From Tillandsia leiboldiana (taxonomy: Eukaryota; Streptophyta; Magnoliopsida; Poales; Bromeliaceae), in the NCBI GenBank assembly GCA_029204045.2, contig CM055066.1, positions 16,936,484 through 17,000,483 of the forward strand: a stretch of DNA of 64,000 nucleotides, read 5' to 3'. A program made the translations under genes and the position numbers. The notes beneath the pieces are model-generated. The model was given only the letters and a program-made list of their open reading frames with translations. It was not told the DNA's origin and searched no databases. Positions 9,990 through 19,671 of this stretch are shown one piece after another. Each line of letters begins with the position of its first letter. Within the stretch, counting starts at the first letter, position 1.

Positions 9990-10166
9990 TGTGACGCCCC
10001 ACTTCCCAGGGGGTCACCCATCCTAGAACTACTCTAGCTCTAGCACGCTTAACTCTCATGTTCCTCTTGGATCTTGCTACCATCCAAAATGCTATAGCCG
10101 GGTTAGAGATTTAGTCCTATTATATCATTTATATAGAGGACTAATCCAAATTCCGGGGGTGTCACA
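9990..10166 (-). mobile_element. Cassandra-type LTR carrying a 5S rRNA promoter segment
   Basis: The 177-bp unit has TG...CA ends (minus strand TGTGACACCCCC to GGGGCGTCACA). Within it, at about 10001-10055 on the minus strand, is a clear copy of the 3' half of plant 5S rRNA. It includes AGTTAAGCGTGC (box A) and GGATGGGTGACC (box C). Cassandra elements are known TRIM retrotransposons whose LTRs contain such a 5S promoter for RNA polymerase III. No tRNA primer site follows it, so it is a solo or captured LTR. It occupies the place of the host element's 5' LTR, and I find no duplication of its own (CTCAC left, CCCCG right). Confidence 0.75.
10001..10055 (-). promoter_or_regulatory. 5S rRNA-derived internal promoter
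   Basis: The segment aligns by eye with the internal control region of plant 5S rRNA genes (box A, intermediate element, box C), with a few substitutions. The 5' half of 5S rRNA is absent, so this is not a ribosomal gene. It could still recruit TFIIIA and RNA polymerase III. Confidence 0.8.
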
Positions 10167-10724
10167 CCCCGCGCCTGCCCGGCCTGCCCGGCCTCCCCGC
10201 GCACCCCCGCGTGCGCCGCGTCCACTGCACCGAACCAATGGCAACCTCCCACGTGTCACCCACCTGGTCCACGCACCCGGCCGCGATCTCTCGCGGATCG
10301 CGCCCCGTGAGCCCACCGACCATGGGCTGCCACGTGTCCCTACGCCGGTCTACGCACCGAGACGCGTGCCTCCGTGGACCGCGCGCGCTGCGCCAGCCAA
10401 TACGGCCCTGCCACGTGGCACTGGCGGTCCACGGTCCCCCCTGTGCACTAGAAAACACCGAAAACTTCCGGGTGTCCGGACTCAGAAAAATACAAGTAAA
10501 TAGCCGTTTTCCACCATTTTTCCGCGCTGAATCCAAATACGGCCTCCGTTTTGCCCAATTCCGCTTCTAAAATTTGTCGAAGGCATCCGGATAAGTAATC
10601 TTAATCCAAATTCCGCTGAGTCCAATTCTTGGGTCCGATTCGCGCACAAACACCTCCAACACCCAACATCGGTCTCCAGAAGCCGCTAACCACATCGCAA
10701 AAGCTCAGTGGGGATCTGGGTCAT

Positions 10725-10728
<4 letters not shown>
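10167..10728 (-). mobile_element. Family A LTR, second part of the split copy
   Basis: The sequence resumes the LTR broken at 1702. It has U3 modules (exact CCAAT-N10-CACG at 10235 and 10397, and a decayed one with its G-box at 10331), then the conserved stretch around CCGCGCTGAATCC. The LTR start lies near 10728, where the minus strand approximates the TGTGAGGACCC start of A1. G-boxes at 10250, 10331 and 10412 are exactly 81 bp apart. No polypurine tract follows the LTR start, so this is the outer edge of an element. Confidence 0.75.

Positions 10729-10818
<90 letters not shown>
10729..10818. repeat. (AT)45 microsatellite
   Basis: Ninety bases of perfect AT dinucleotide repeat directly abut the outer edge of the A LTR. 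It may be part of the original target, or a product of slippage at an insertion edge. Confidence 0.95.
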
Positions 10819-10822
<4 letters not shown>

Positions 10823-11105
10823 AAAGAGGGAGAGTGAGGGCTCTTTCTCACACGGTTCACGAGGTGAAGTTGACCCTCGTGCATTATGTTTTTAAATTAT
10901 TTTTTTTGGCTTAACCAATTAAATTTTTAAGATCATAAAAAGTATTTTTTAAAATTTTTTTTTCTGAAATTTACTTTTTACAGACAATCAAACATCAGAA
11001 ACATTATTTTTCAAAAAAAAAAAATCGAATAATTTTACAAGAATCCAAACACAGCCTAAGTCGGTGGAAATTGTCGGCAGTGAGACACGATTGTCACTGC
11101 GTCCG
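10819..11105. other. AT-rich unassigned DNA
   Basis: About 290 bp lies between the microsatellite and the next LTR. It contains homopolymer runs of T and A and no ORF of note. It may be remaining pre-insertion DNA or a worn element; the stretch CCAAACACAGCC is reminiscent of plant DNA-transposon ends, but I see no matching partner. Confidence 0.3.
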
Positions 11106-12925
11106 TGTCACGCCCCGGGTGTAAACCAGAACCCGGGCTTGTCCACAGATCCGCCGTGCACACGGTATTTCCCGTGTACACGAAGCGCTGGTAACCTGCT
11201 CAAATATAAATGAAATAATAAAGGAGCATAAAAGAAGAGCTAAACTAAAACTAGTACATCTCAGACAAATGCTGAAAATAAAAGTACAACATAACTCTCA
11301 TAAATATACATGTGTCTCTCCCAGCTCACGAAATAAATACAACCAGCTGGCCGCAGCCAGACCCAAAATAAAAGAAAATATAACCGTCTGAGTGTGCAGG
11401 GGATACATCAAAACTACTAAACTCGAGCTCGGGGCAGTAGCTATCTAATCAGCGATCCTCTTACCTCGGTCCTGGGAAGAGGGTCCCGCAACTCCCGCAG
11501 AGGACTCTGCAAAACAAAGGGGAAAAGAAAAGGGAAAACAGTGGGGGGTAAGAACTACTATAAAAACAGTAGCCTCCCCTAGTGGGTAGACCTCAAACTC
11601 AGACATGCCCACTAGGACTACCGGAGGCGAAAATAAAACAAAGGTGGTAAGCTATAAGTAAATCTACTGATGAGAAAGCTACCACTAATATGCCTCTAAA
11701 ATGCCCAGCTAAAAGAATAGCTAAAAGTATGCATCAGAATGTCAAAGCCTGACTGACTGAACCTAATCAATACACCAGTAAACACTGGTACTGCCTGCTC
11801 TACTGTCAACTCAAGAACCCAGTATCTGATCGGCACACGGCACGATCCTCAAAGTATCCAATCGACCGGCACACGGCTCGGCCCTAAGCCTACTCCGGAG
11901 TGGCACTCGAGGGGAGCGACCCACACGAGTAAAGTATGTAACCATAAGTATCTGATATAGCAGGACTGGATCAAGACTCTAAGTAAGTGGGTAAGACCAT
12001 CCACTAAGGAAGCCCGATCCCTCACCTCCAATCTGATGCAATAATAATAATAATAATAATCCGGTCAACCGCCCATAGTCCGCGGTTGCCGCAAAACCCA
12101 ACCATCAATCCCCAACTCTGAATATCTGACTACACTATCCCAGACCCCGCTCGAACCCGAGCACACTATCCCCTAAGACTAGACAACAGGAGAAAGAAAT
12201 AAAAAGCATGGTTTCTCCTAAGTCAATTCCAGCATGATAGTGTAGCAGAAAAAGGTGGCCTAACAAGGTGACCATACAAGCATGCAAAAGTCCGTTACTT
12301 AATATCATGATTCCAGTGTTCTAATTCATAAAGGATTCACAGTATGCCTTGGTTTGAATATCTGAAATACTAACATGCCATAAGCTAATTCATACACATG
12401 CATGAGTCCCCCCAATTATACATAAAGCATGATATGGTTTTAGCCCATTATTATCAAAAGGTTTAATCAATTTATCCTTTGCCAAGAAATAATAATTCAC
12501 TAATTACTAGTCCCCTAAAGATGGAAGTGCTAACAACCAATCGATACTTTCATACAAGCATGCTAAGTTCGTCCCACTGATACAGCTATCAACATGATTT
12601 AGGAACACCTCTTAGTATGCCTAGTGGGTGATCAAAAGTGAGAGGTGACAACGGTACCCACCTCGAGCGCTAAATCCTGGTCCCCAAAGGTGCAGTCCAC
12701 GCTCGGCCAAAACCAACTCTACAACACTGCACAAAATTCCCCAGAAGAAAATACATATTTTAATCGCACAATGCCTCACAAAATCTGTCCCAAAATACAC
12801 AGTCCAAAGTTGCCCTGTTTTCACCTGCGAAAAATAACCGAAAAAATCCACGAAAAATATTGTCGCGATCCTCGCGACGAACCCGTCGAAATGAGTACCT
12901 GTACGCCCAAATCCGAGTTTCCTAC
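11106..12925 (-). mobile_element. Partial family A LTR, U5 side
   Basis: It begins on the plus strand with TGTCACGCCCCGGG and follows the 3' LTR at 1703 closely for about 1.8 kb. It lacks the TATA box and U3. No primer site lies to its left, so the left end is an outer edge. It stops near 12925, where another A LTR end begins in the opposite orientation. Confidence 0.75.
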
Positions 12926-13125
12926 GCATTTATACAGATGTATTGTATTTTATTTCCAGCTTTAGTCTGAGATGTATTAGTTTTAGTTCAGCTCTATTTT
13001 TATTACTCTTTTATTATTATCTCTTATATCTGAGCAGGTTTGGCGCTTCGTTTACACGGGAAATACCGTGTGCACGGCGGATCTGTAGACGGGCCCGGGT
13101 TCCGGTTTACACCTCGGGCGTGACA
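12926..13125 (+). mobile_element. End of a plus-strand family A LTR
   Basis: Only the last 200 bp remain, ending CGGGCGTGACA, followed by a primer site. It includes the hairpin ACACGG/CCGTGT with a six-base loop at 13054-13071. It abuts the previous LTR fragment head to head, which implies an inversion or a deletion between two opposite insertions. Confidence 0.75.
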
Positions 13126-13132
13126 GATTAGT

Positions 13133-13144
13133 TGGTATCAAAGC
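13133..13144 (+). other. Primer binding site, tRNA-iMet type
   Basis: TGGTATCAAAGC follows the LTR end after seven bases. It differs by one base from the usual TGGTATCAGAGC. Confidence 0.8.
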
Positions 13145-14118
13145 TTAGGGATAGGTCGGTTGGGACTTAGGAAACCCTAGGCTTTTGGGCGGACCCTAGG
13201 ATGTTAGTGCGTGAGAGACGCGACATTTTGCGAAAGTCGGTGATTTGTTTATTTGACTCTTCCTGTGAGTGAAGAGGGATCGACATATCCTATTTTTGTT
13301 GGACAGTTATGTTGGCTGCAGACAACATAAAGTTACAAAAATAGGGGGATGTCTTTGACTTTTGCTAGATTGGGTCGAGTGTTTGGGGTGTGCTGATTTG
13401 CGGTTTTGTCGTGGTGAGCGGTGTCTCCCCGACGTTGGGCCCTGACCCGGGTGCACCTTGGTGCGGCAGTTGGGTCTGAGCTGGTTGTTTCGGGCCGGAT
13501 ACCCAGATTGGAGTCTGAGAGCTCCGGACCCGAAGGGTAGGTGTGTTGGAGGCAGATCAGCGGAGCAGTGACACAGTTGTCGGAGCAGTGACACAGTGGT
13601 CGGAGCAGCGCAGTGGCACAGTTGTCGGAGCAGTGACACAGTTGTCGGAGCAGCGTAGTGACACAGTTGTCGGAGCAGTGACACAGTGGTCGGAGCAGCG
13701 CAGTGGCACAGTTGTCGGAGCAGTGACACAGTTGTCGGAGCAGCGCAGTGACACAGTTGTCGGAGCAGTGACAGTTGTCGGATCAGCGCAGTGGCACAGT
13801 TGTCGGAGTAGCGAGTAGCCCCCTCCGTCCCAACGTTTAGTGCTGGGGCACCGAGGCAGGGTGGATAGTTGATAGCGGGAAAGCTGTGGGATTGCTTTGA
13901 TCGAGTTAGCCAGTTTTGGCGGATGAGTCATTCCGATTCGTGGGATTGAGTAGGGAACCTTTGGAGGCGGGGTCGTGTTCGGTGGGGGATAGAGAGTACT
14001 TGGAGGCCTTTTATGTCAAGAGTTAACGCGGTTGCTGAACTGCACTCTCCATGTGTAGAGGGACGGGGCGCATAGGATATGAGTGTCTGAGAGTGGATTG
14101 CGCCAGGATACCTTTTAA
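13145..14118 (+). pseudogene. Decayed family A leader and gag
   Basis: The leader matches other A copies up to a gag start near 13425, where the expected ATG has become GTG (GTGTCTCCCCGACG compared with ATGCCTCCCCGACG at 56501). The middle of gag has been replaced by a minisatellite (13561-13809). A worn piece of the capsid region follows at about 14010-14110 and matches about 17710-17800 in the next copy. No zinc knuckle or pol remains. The sequence stops at about 14118, where a B LTR takes over. It is not translatable. Confidence 0.65.
13561..13809 (+). repeat. Minisatellite of 20- and 25-bp units inside gag
   Basis: Eleven units begin CGGAGCAG and alternate mostly as 20 and 25 bp. A 90-bp higher-order block (20+25+20+25) occurs twice, at 13581-13670 and 13671-13760, with one difference. 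The unit resembles the gag stretch near 56680 (GGAGCAGACGGCACAGTCAG), so it probably expanded from coding sequence. Confidence 0.9.
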
Positions 14119-14499
14119 CTTTTTAGACCGATTTTGAGTTCTCTTACGTACAAGAGAAATTTTAAGTTTTTATTCAAAATATCTTCTTCAAGAATTGCTA
14201 ACCCTAGAAAGAGAAAAAGAGGGACTGGTTCTTCCATCTTCTTCGATCGAACGTGCCGGAGGCCGAGAACGAGAACGCCATCGTGATCGGGGAGCGGATC
14301 CGGTTTCCCTTTACCGGCGAGGAGCGAGATCAGGTTGTCTTCTCCGTTGGAGGAAGATTAGAGGCATTGCTCTCTTTCGCATTTTCGTTGTCTTCGTTTT
14401 GCGTGTTCTTGGCCGCTAGGGTTTTTGCGTTTTGGGCCTTGTAGTCGAGCGACATTAGTACGCCCTAGCCGCCGCCGCCTCGCTGCCGCCGCGCGGATA

Positions 14500-15340
14500 G
14501 GGCGCGCGCTACCCGCGCGCCGCTGAAGGGTCGCGCAACCCGCTGGGCGCAGGGTTGCTGCTCTGTGCGGCGCCGCTTGCAGCCGCGCTGGGACAGGACC
14601 CTCGCGCGGCTGGAGGCGTCGCACGCGCCAGCGCGGGGCAGCAGCGTTGCGTCGCTGCTTGCAGCCGCGCGGGGACAGGAACCGCACGCGGCTGCAAGCG
14701 TCGCACGTGCCCGCGCGGGGGAGGTGCCCGCGCGGCGTAGCAGCGCTGCGCCGCCCCTTGCAACCACACGGGGACAGGACCCGTGCGCGGCTCCAAGCGC
14801 CGAACGCGCCCGCGCGGGGGAGGTGCCCGCGCGGGGCAGCCGCATTGTGCCGCCCTGCTTGTAGCCGCGCGCGGACAGGACCCGCTCGCGGCTGCAAGCG
14901 CCGCACGCGCCCGCGCGGGGATGGTGCCCGCGCGGGGCTGCTGCTTGTGCCCGCGCGGGGCTTCTGCTTGCGCCGCGCGGGACTGCTGCCGCGCTGCTTG
15001 CGCGCCCGCACGGGGCTGCTGCTTGTGCCCGCGCGGGGTTTCTGCTTGCGCCGCGCGGGGCTTCTGCTTGCGCCCGCGCTGGGCTGCTGCCTGCGCCGCG
15101 TGGGGCTGCCGCTGGCGCCACGCACGCCCGTGCGGGGAAGGCACCCGCGCGGGACTGCTGCCGCGCTGCTTGCACGCCCGCGCGAGGGCGGTGCCAGCGT
15201 GGGGCTGCCGCTAGCGCCGCGCGCGCCCGCGCAGGGGAGGCACCTGTGCGGGGCTGTTGCCTGCGCAGTGCCGCTTGTACCGCGCGGGGGAGGTGCCCAC
15301 ACGGGGCTGTCGCATGCGCTGCCGCCCGCGCCGAGTTGTT
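14500..15340 (+). repeat. GC-rich array in a B LTR, CGCGCGGGG-based units
   Basis: About 840 bp consists of imperfect units of roughly 45-65 bp around GCCCGCGCGGGG, GCTGCAAGCGCC and GACAGGACCC. The overlapping Ala/Arg/Pro-rich ORFs on both strands are by-products of this composition. The other B LTRs carry different GC-rich arrays at the same place. Confidence 0.8.
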
Positions 15341-16362
15341 TTTGCGCCGCGTCAAGTTGGGTTTTATTGTTGTCTGTCTTTTTTTGGACAGTGGCCAGGT
15401 CCTCTGTTTTCGCGGGGAATGGTTTAGTTTTATTGACGCTTTTTGGGAACTTTTTAGGTCTGGGAGTCGTGCGAAGGCGTGGAACGATTTCAGGTGTTTC
15501 GGTCGACGCTTTCTGAGGTGTATTTTCTCATCCAAAAAAGGGGATGTCATCGGTTGAGGCATACCGAGTTTTCCTTTTCTTCATTAATGATGTTTTTTAT
15601 TACAGTTACAATATTATGAGTTGATGACTAACCCCATTTTATGCACGCGTATCGGTTCTGTTACTTCTGGAGCAACTGAGTGTCGCAGGTATTCATGACA
15701 CTCATTTTATTATTGTTATTATGCTCATGGCGCTTGCACGCACACCAGCGGTTTGGCCACCGTGTCGGTGTACTTTTCCGGAGAGGTGGTCTGCGGACCC
15801 GTGAACCCTACGAGGTGACGTTAGTACGTGCCCCTTGCGGTTATTTGCGGTGCTGCACTTGTGCAGTGGGGGCTTTAAAGGCACCAAAGTGAGAGCGGTG
15901 AGGATTTCTTTTGCCTGAGGTCCTCGGACCGACATGGTAGGTGCGCAGTATGGTTTTCTCGACGGGGAATATGTTTGCGTGCAGGATGGGGATTGTGGAT
16001 GCTCTGGTTTTACGGTTTGGTTTATTATCTGTATCTGTTAGCATCACTTTTGTCACTATGTTACATCTTTATTCTTCGTGTCACTGACTTCCCACACTGT
16101 GACAGGTTCGATCAGGGGTGGGATCTGGGACGACTGTGAGGCTGCGACTAGGAGGATTTAGCCTTTTTCTGGCCGGTGACTTTTTCCCTTTTACTTAGTT
16201 GTTTATTTCAGTTGGTTAGATTTTGTGCATGTGACTCTTTTTATTGTGTATGATGTCGATGTTGGATTGGACTTGTGACATTGTGATTTTCTGGTTTTAC
16301 TTATGCACTTAGTTATGCGTTTGGACGGCCGTTTCAAAATACATAAAAGAGATTGCAAAACT

Positions 16363-16497
16363 ATTTTAAAAATTAGGTGTCGTGTGAACATCGTTTTGCA
16401 AACCCGTGGTTTTATCCTTTCAAAGTCATATTGCAGTTCAGACAAGAGATTGCAAAAATATTTTAAAAACCATGTGTTGTGTGGACATCGTTTTGCA
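16363..16497 (+). repeat. Two leader hairpin units in a B LTR
   Basis: Two units of about 100 bp each contain a core like GTGTCGTGTGAACATC or GTGTTGTGTGGACATC, framed by outer arms CAAAA and TTTTGCAAACCC. The stems here use wobbles or one mismatch. Other B copies have perfect stems at the same place. Confidence 0.55.
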
Positions 16498-16764
16498 AAC
16501 CCATGGTTTTATCCTTTTCAAATTTATGTCGGTGATTGATCAATGTGATTGGTTTTTGGTTCCCTTTGTAGTCTTCTTCTTGACTGGTGTGGTTAAAGTA
16601 CAGTTGTGGTTGTTACGCCGTGCATGCGCAAGGGTGGCTTGATTGTTAAAGTTGAGAACGTTAGCGTATGTGGCGGGTCTGTGCACGTGTCCGGCGGGAG
16701 TTTCCTCAAAAAAAAAAAATTTATTGCGTTATTTTCCGCTTCAATAAACCCCCGGGGTGTGACA

Positions 16765-16957
16765 CGTGACTTATAGCGAGAGTCTTGATTGAGTTTTATA
16801 CCTCTCCCATGAGTGATTGGCATGTTTATTCTCCTAAGCAATTATGTTGACTGCAGACAACATAATGCTATGGAATGGATGACATGTCCTAGACTTTCGC
16901 TGGATTGGGTCGAGTGGTTGTGGTGTCCTGATGTTTGTTATTGTGCAGCGGACAGAG
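16765..16957 (+). other. Family A leader without its LTR
   Basis: The leader closely matches 56290-56500 of A1, including the block around TTATACCTCTCCCA and the tract ACTGCAGACAACATAAT. The A LTR end and primer site are missing, and a B LTR end sits in their place. Confidence 0.7.
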
Positions 16958-18581
16958 ATGCCTCCGAGATGTCGTGTAGTGAGGAGGGCACATCCTACAT
17001 CAGATGAGGAACCCGAGCAGCGGGAGGCAGAGCAGTCAGAGCAGAGAGAGAGGTTCAGGAGCTACGGGCCCAGATGGCATAGATGTCAGAGGCTGTTCGA
17101 CGTCAGGAGGAGGCTTCCAGACGCTAGGAGGAGGCCATGGACCGGATGATGCGCTTGTTGGAGCAGAGGGCACAGCCAGTTGTAGCGCCACTCGAGAGTT
17201 CACCAGTTCCTTCTTTCCCTACAACGATACCCCCAGTAGTACCAGCAGTGCAAGTGGCCCAGTCTGGGCCGACCATCAACAGAGAGGCACCGAGATCGGG
17301 AGGACAGTTATCCCCGAAGGAGCAGAGGGAGGTCGTTGACTGCTTGATGAAGCTTCGCCATCATTGACCGCTTGATGAAGCTTCACCAGCTTGACCCGCC
17401 TCGTTTCTCTGGGCGGAGTTTAGAGCCGTGGGAGGCATAGTCTTGGATCACGGCGATGGAGTGACTTTTCGAGAGCCCTTTTATTGCGGAGCGGTTTCTG
17501 GTTCTTTTGGCGAAAAACTTTTTGGAGCACAATGCCGAGGCTTGGTGGCGCCGAGTGTGACCTGTCGGTCCGCCTGAGACCCAGCTGCTTACTTGGGCGG
17601 AGTTTCGCAGCCTTCTTCTTGGAGCTTTCTTCCCCGAGAGTGTCAGATAGAAGTTGGAAGAGGATCTGAAGAACCTCCAGCATGGAAGCCGTTCAGTGCA
17701 GGCGTACATTGTGGATTTCAATCGGCTACTGAACAGTGTACCACATGCGGCAAGGGATGAGGCACATAGGATTTACATGTTCGAGCGGGGATTGCGCCGA
17801 GATATTTATCAGTTCGTCCGTTCGCACAGACTGCAGACTCTTGATTCCTCGATGGAGCAAGCCCTTTATGTGGAATGAGGGAATGAGGTGATGACTGAGC
17901 AGGACACAATCCCAGGTGGGAGTTCGGGCGTGAAGCGCCTAGTGCCTGATGATGGGGAATAGACGAGTAGGCAGGAGCCTCCGAGACCTCCACGATTTCA
18001 CCCTGAGGATCGTGGGTTTCAGAGACGCCAGAGATTTGGTGGACCCCAGCACCAGCCGCAGTATCAGCTGCGATACCCTCGGCAGCAGCAGTATCGGCGT
18101 CAGCGACAGGAGCGGTGCGTTATCTGTGGCGAGCCCCATTCATCGTCACAGTGTGACCAGAGACAGGGTTGGTGCTTCCTATGTGGAGAGTTAGGACATT
18201 TTCGAGCAGCTTGCCCCCGAGCTATTTTATCAGTGCAACCTATTGCTACAGCTCCCCTTTTACCTATTCAGGAAGCGGAAGCCCCTCCGTTATACCGCAA
18301 GACAGATTGGTGTACGACGTCGAGACAGACAGAGCGACAACCTTCAGCGCCTAGTGGGCGGGTTTACGCAGCCCAAGTGGAGGACGCCCCGGCAGCGGAT
18401 CATGCCGTCGCAAGTATGATTTTACTTACAGCTGGTTGAACTCGAGCATTTTGATATCGCCGCAATTCTTACATGTGTTAGTAGAGCATTTGCATCTCTG
18501 CATGGATAAGAGATAGGATTGTTGCTACATGTATTAGTGGTTTAGAATCATGACCGTATCCTGCAAGTAGAGGAGGTTTGT
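16958..18581 (+). pseudogene. Decayed family A gag and protease start
   Basis: The frame begins MPPRCRV, homologous to MPPRR at 9759. Frameshifts and stops break it repeatedly. The capsid region is recognisable near 17650-17870 (EDLKNLQHGSRSVQAYI and following), and a CCHC-like stretch lies near 18110-18210. At about 18440-18500 the protease active site has lost its DTG (Asp-Ile-Ala by eye). It ends at 18581, where a B LTR begins. It can make no product. Confidence 0.75.
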
Positions 18582-19155
18582 TGTCACGCCCCGGGGGTTT
18601 AAACAAGCGGAAGACAGCCACCAAAAAGTTCGTAAATTTGCATATATATTTTTTTGAAAGTCCTTTCCCCCGGTGCGAGCCCAGACCCGCCGCAAATACC
18701 GATTCACCCCGCAAACGGGCGGAGTCTCCTCTGTATATGCACGGCGTCACGATTACAACAGTCATTTAACCACAGCAGTCAACAAGCAGTACCACACGAG
18801 ATTACAATGCATCAGGAATTTAACGAGGCCGATTGATCTTTTGAAAGGATAAATCCACAGGGTTTTAAAAACGGTGCCCACACAACACCCATGTTTTTCA
18901 AAACCGTTTCGAAATTCATAAATCACAGAGTTTTAAAAACGGTGCCCACTCGACACCTATGTTTTTCAAATTATTTTCGCAATGCTTTTTCGGTAGTTTG
19001 AAAACGGCCAACTAACAGATAGTAAAGTAAACATTCATCCATAGAAGTATCAAATCATCCCAACATCCACATCAACCCCACAAATGTATCGAACCCACAT
19101 AGCTACTAATAGATAATGAAATGAGCATAAATAGAAAATAATCACGGTCTGTAGC
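18582..19155 (-). mobile_element. Family B LTR end, interrupted by copia C1
   Basis: It begins on the plus strand TGTCACGCCCCGGGGG, the complement of the B LTR end. No primer site lies to its left, so it is the outer end of a 3' LTR or a solo LTR inserted in the A gag. It carries two hairpin units and breaks at 19155, where C1 begins. The continuation is not visible and may lie in the assembly gap. Confidence 0.75.
18873..18957 (-). repeat. Two leader hairpin units in a B LTR
   Basis: In the RNA sense the hairpins are GGTGTT-GTGTG-GGCACC (18873-18889) and GGTGTC-GAGTG-GGCACC (18941-18957). Both stems have 6 pairs, with two and one G-U wobbles respectively, and both lie between TTTT/AAAA arms. 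They repeat every 68 bp. Confidence 0.65.
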
Positions 19156-19382
19156 TGTTACGGAATTTGGGTTGGCGTAGTTTCGTGAAAGGTTCAAGTC
19201 TTGAAGATTGAAGGTGAAGAAGGTTGGATCATTTAACTCAATCTCAAGAAAGAAGAATTCAAAAGGATCAGGTATGTTTAACTAAAGATTTTTGGTGATC
19301 CGAATACTTCTTGTAGTGTAGAAACACTTGGAAGAATTTTTAATTGCATAAAAATCAAAAACTGGTGTTCGGACATGTTCAG

Positions 19383-19605
19383 GATCCGGATCAGAGCCAG
19401 CGATCCGGATCCCGAAGGTTGTTGTTTCATACATTACTTCAATCCGGATCGCAGCATCTCACGATCCGGATCCCGAACGTTGAGTTTTCTGAATTGTATG
19501 AACGATCCGGATCAGGCAATTCCGATCCGGATCCCGAACGTTTGTTTTTCTGGAAACCGTCTTTCTTGCTACTGCAATCCGGATCGCCCAAATCCGATCC
19601 GGATC
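19383..19605 (+). promoter_or_regulatory. Eight palindromic GATCCGGATC sites in four pairs (C1 U3)
   Basis: Sites start at 19383/19402, 19441/19463, 19504/19524 and 19576/19596, so pair members are 19, 22, 20 and 20 bp apart. Most second members of pairs are followed by CCGAA. The array lies just upstream of the TATA box and is shared by C2 and C3, which argues for a DNA-binding function. The ORFs read through it (DPDPE-type peptides) are artefacts. Confidence 0.8.
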
Positions 19606-19671
19606 GCCGTCCGTAAAAATTCCAGAAATGTTAGGTTTTTGATTCTTATCTCCTTCCTAGGATTTCTAACC

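Larger units (their letters stand above)
1703..10166 (-). mobile_element. Complete family A Ty3/gypsy element with an abnormal 5' end
   Basis: This minus-strand element contains, from its 3' end at the left, a 3.2 kb 3' LTR (1703-4904), a polypurine tract (4905-4916), an intact Gag-Pol-chromodomain ORF (4951-9759) and a short leader (9760-9989). Where its own 5' LTR and primer site should be, there is instead a 177-bp 5S-bearing Cassandra-type LTR (9990-10166). CCCCG lies outside both ends, and the flanking DNA is one interrupted A LTR. The coding part could still act in trans. The copy itself lacks a normal 5' LTR promoter and primer site, so it should not be able to replicate by the usual route. 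Confidence 0.7.
14119..16764 (+). mobile_element. Family B LTR, 5'-truncated
   Basis: The sequence follows the B LTR at 58466 from about its position 320 onwards. It has the TTACGTAC stretch, a GC-rich array (14500-15340), a conserved block with TCACTGACTTCCCAC (near 16082), two hairpin units (16363-16497) and the end CCGGGGTGTGACA. The promoter side is missing. The bases after it are family A leader and not a B primer site, so it is a remnant inserted in, or recombined with, an A element. Confidence 0.75.

Noticed and set aside
10001..10055. 5S ribosomal RNA gene
   Set aside because: Only the 3' half with the internal promoter is present, and it lies inside a TG...CA unit typical of Cassandra LTRs.
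10629..10914. ORFs with long Ile-Tyr repeats
   Set aside because: Translation of the (AT)45 microsatellite.
13561..13809. CRISPR-like array
   Set aside because: The units are contiguous with no spacers, and the DNA is plant retrotransposon gag.
13543..13818. 91-aa repeat protein
   Set aside because: Translation of the gag-derived minisatellite. The element is broken on both sides.
14358..15562. Long Ala/Arg/Pro-rich ORFs on both strands
   Set aside because: They overlap on all frames of a GC-rich tandem array inside an LTR. Open frames are expected from CG-rich composition, and no domain is seen.
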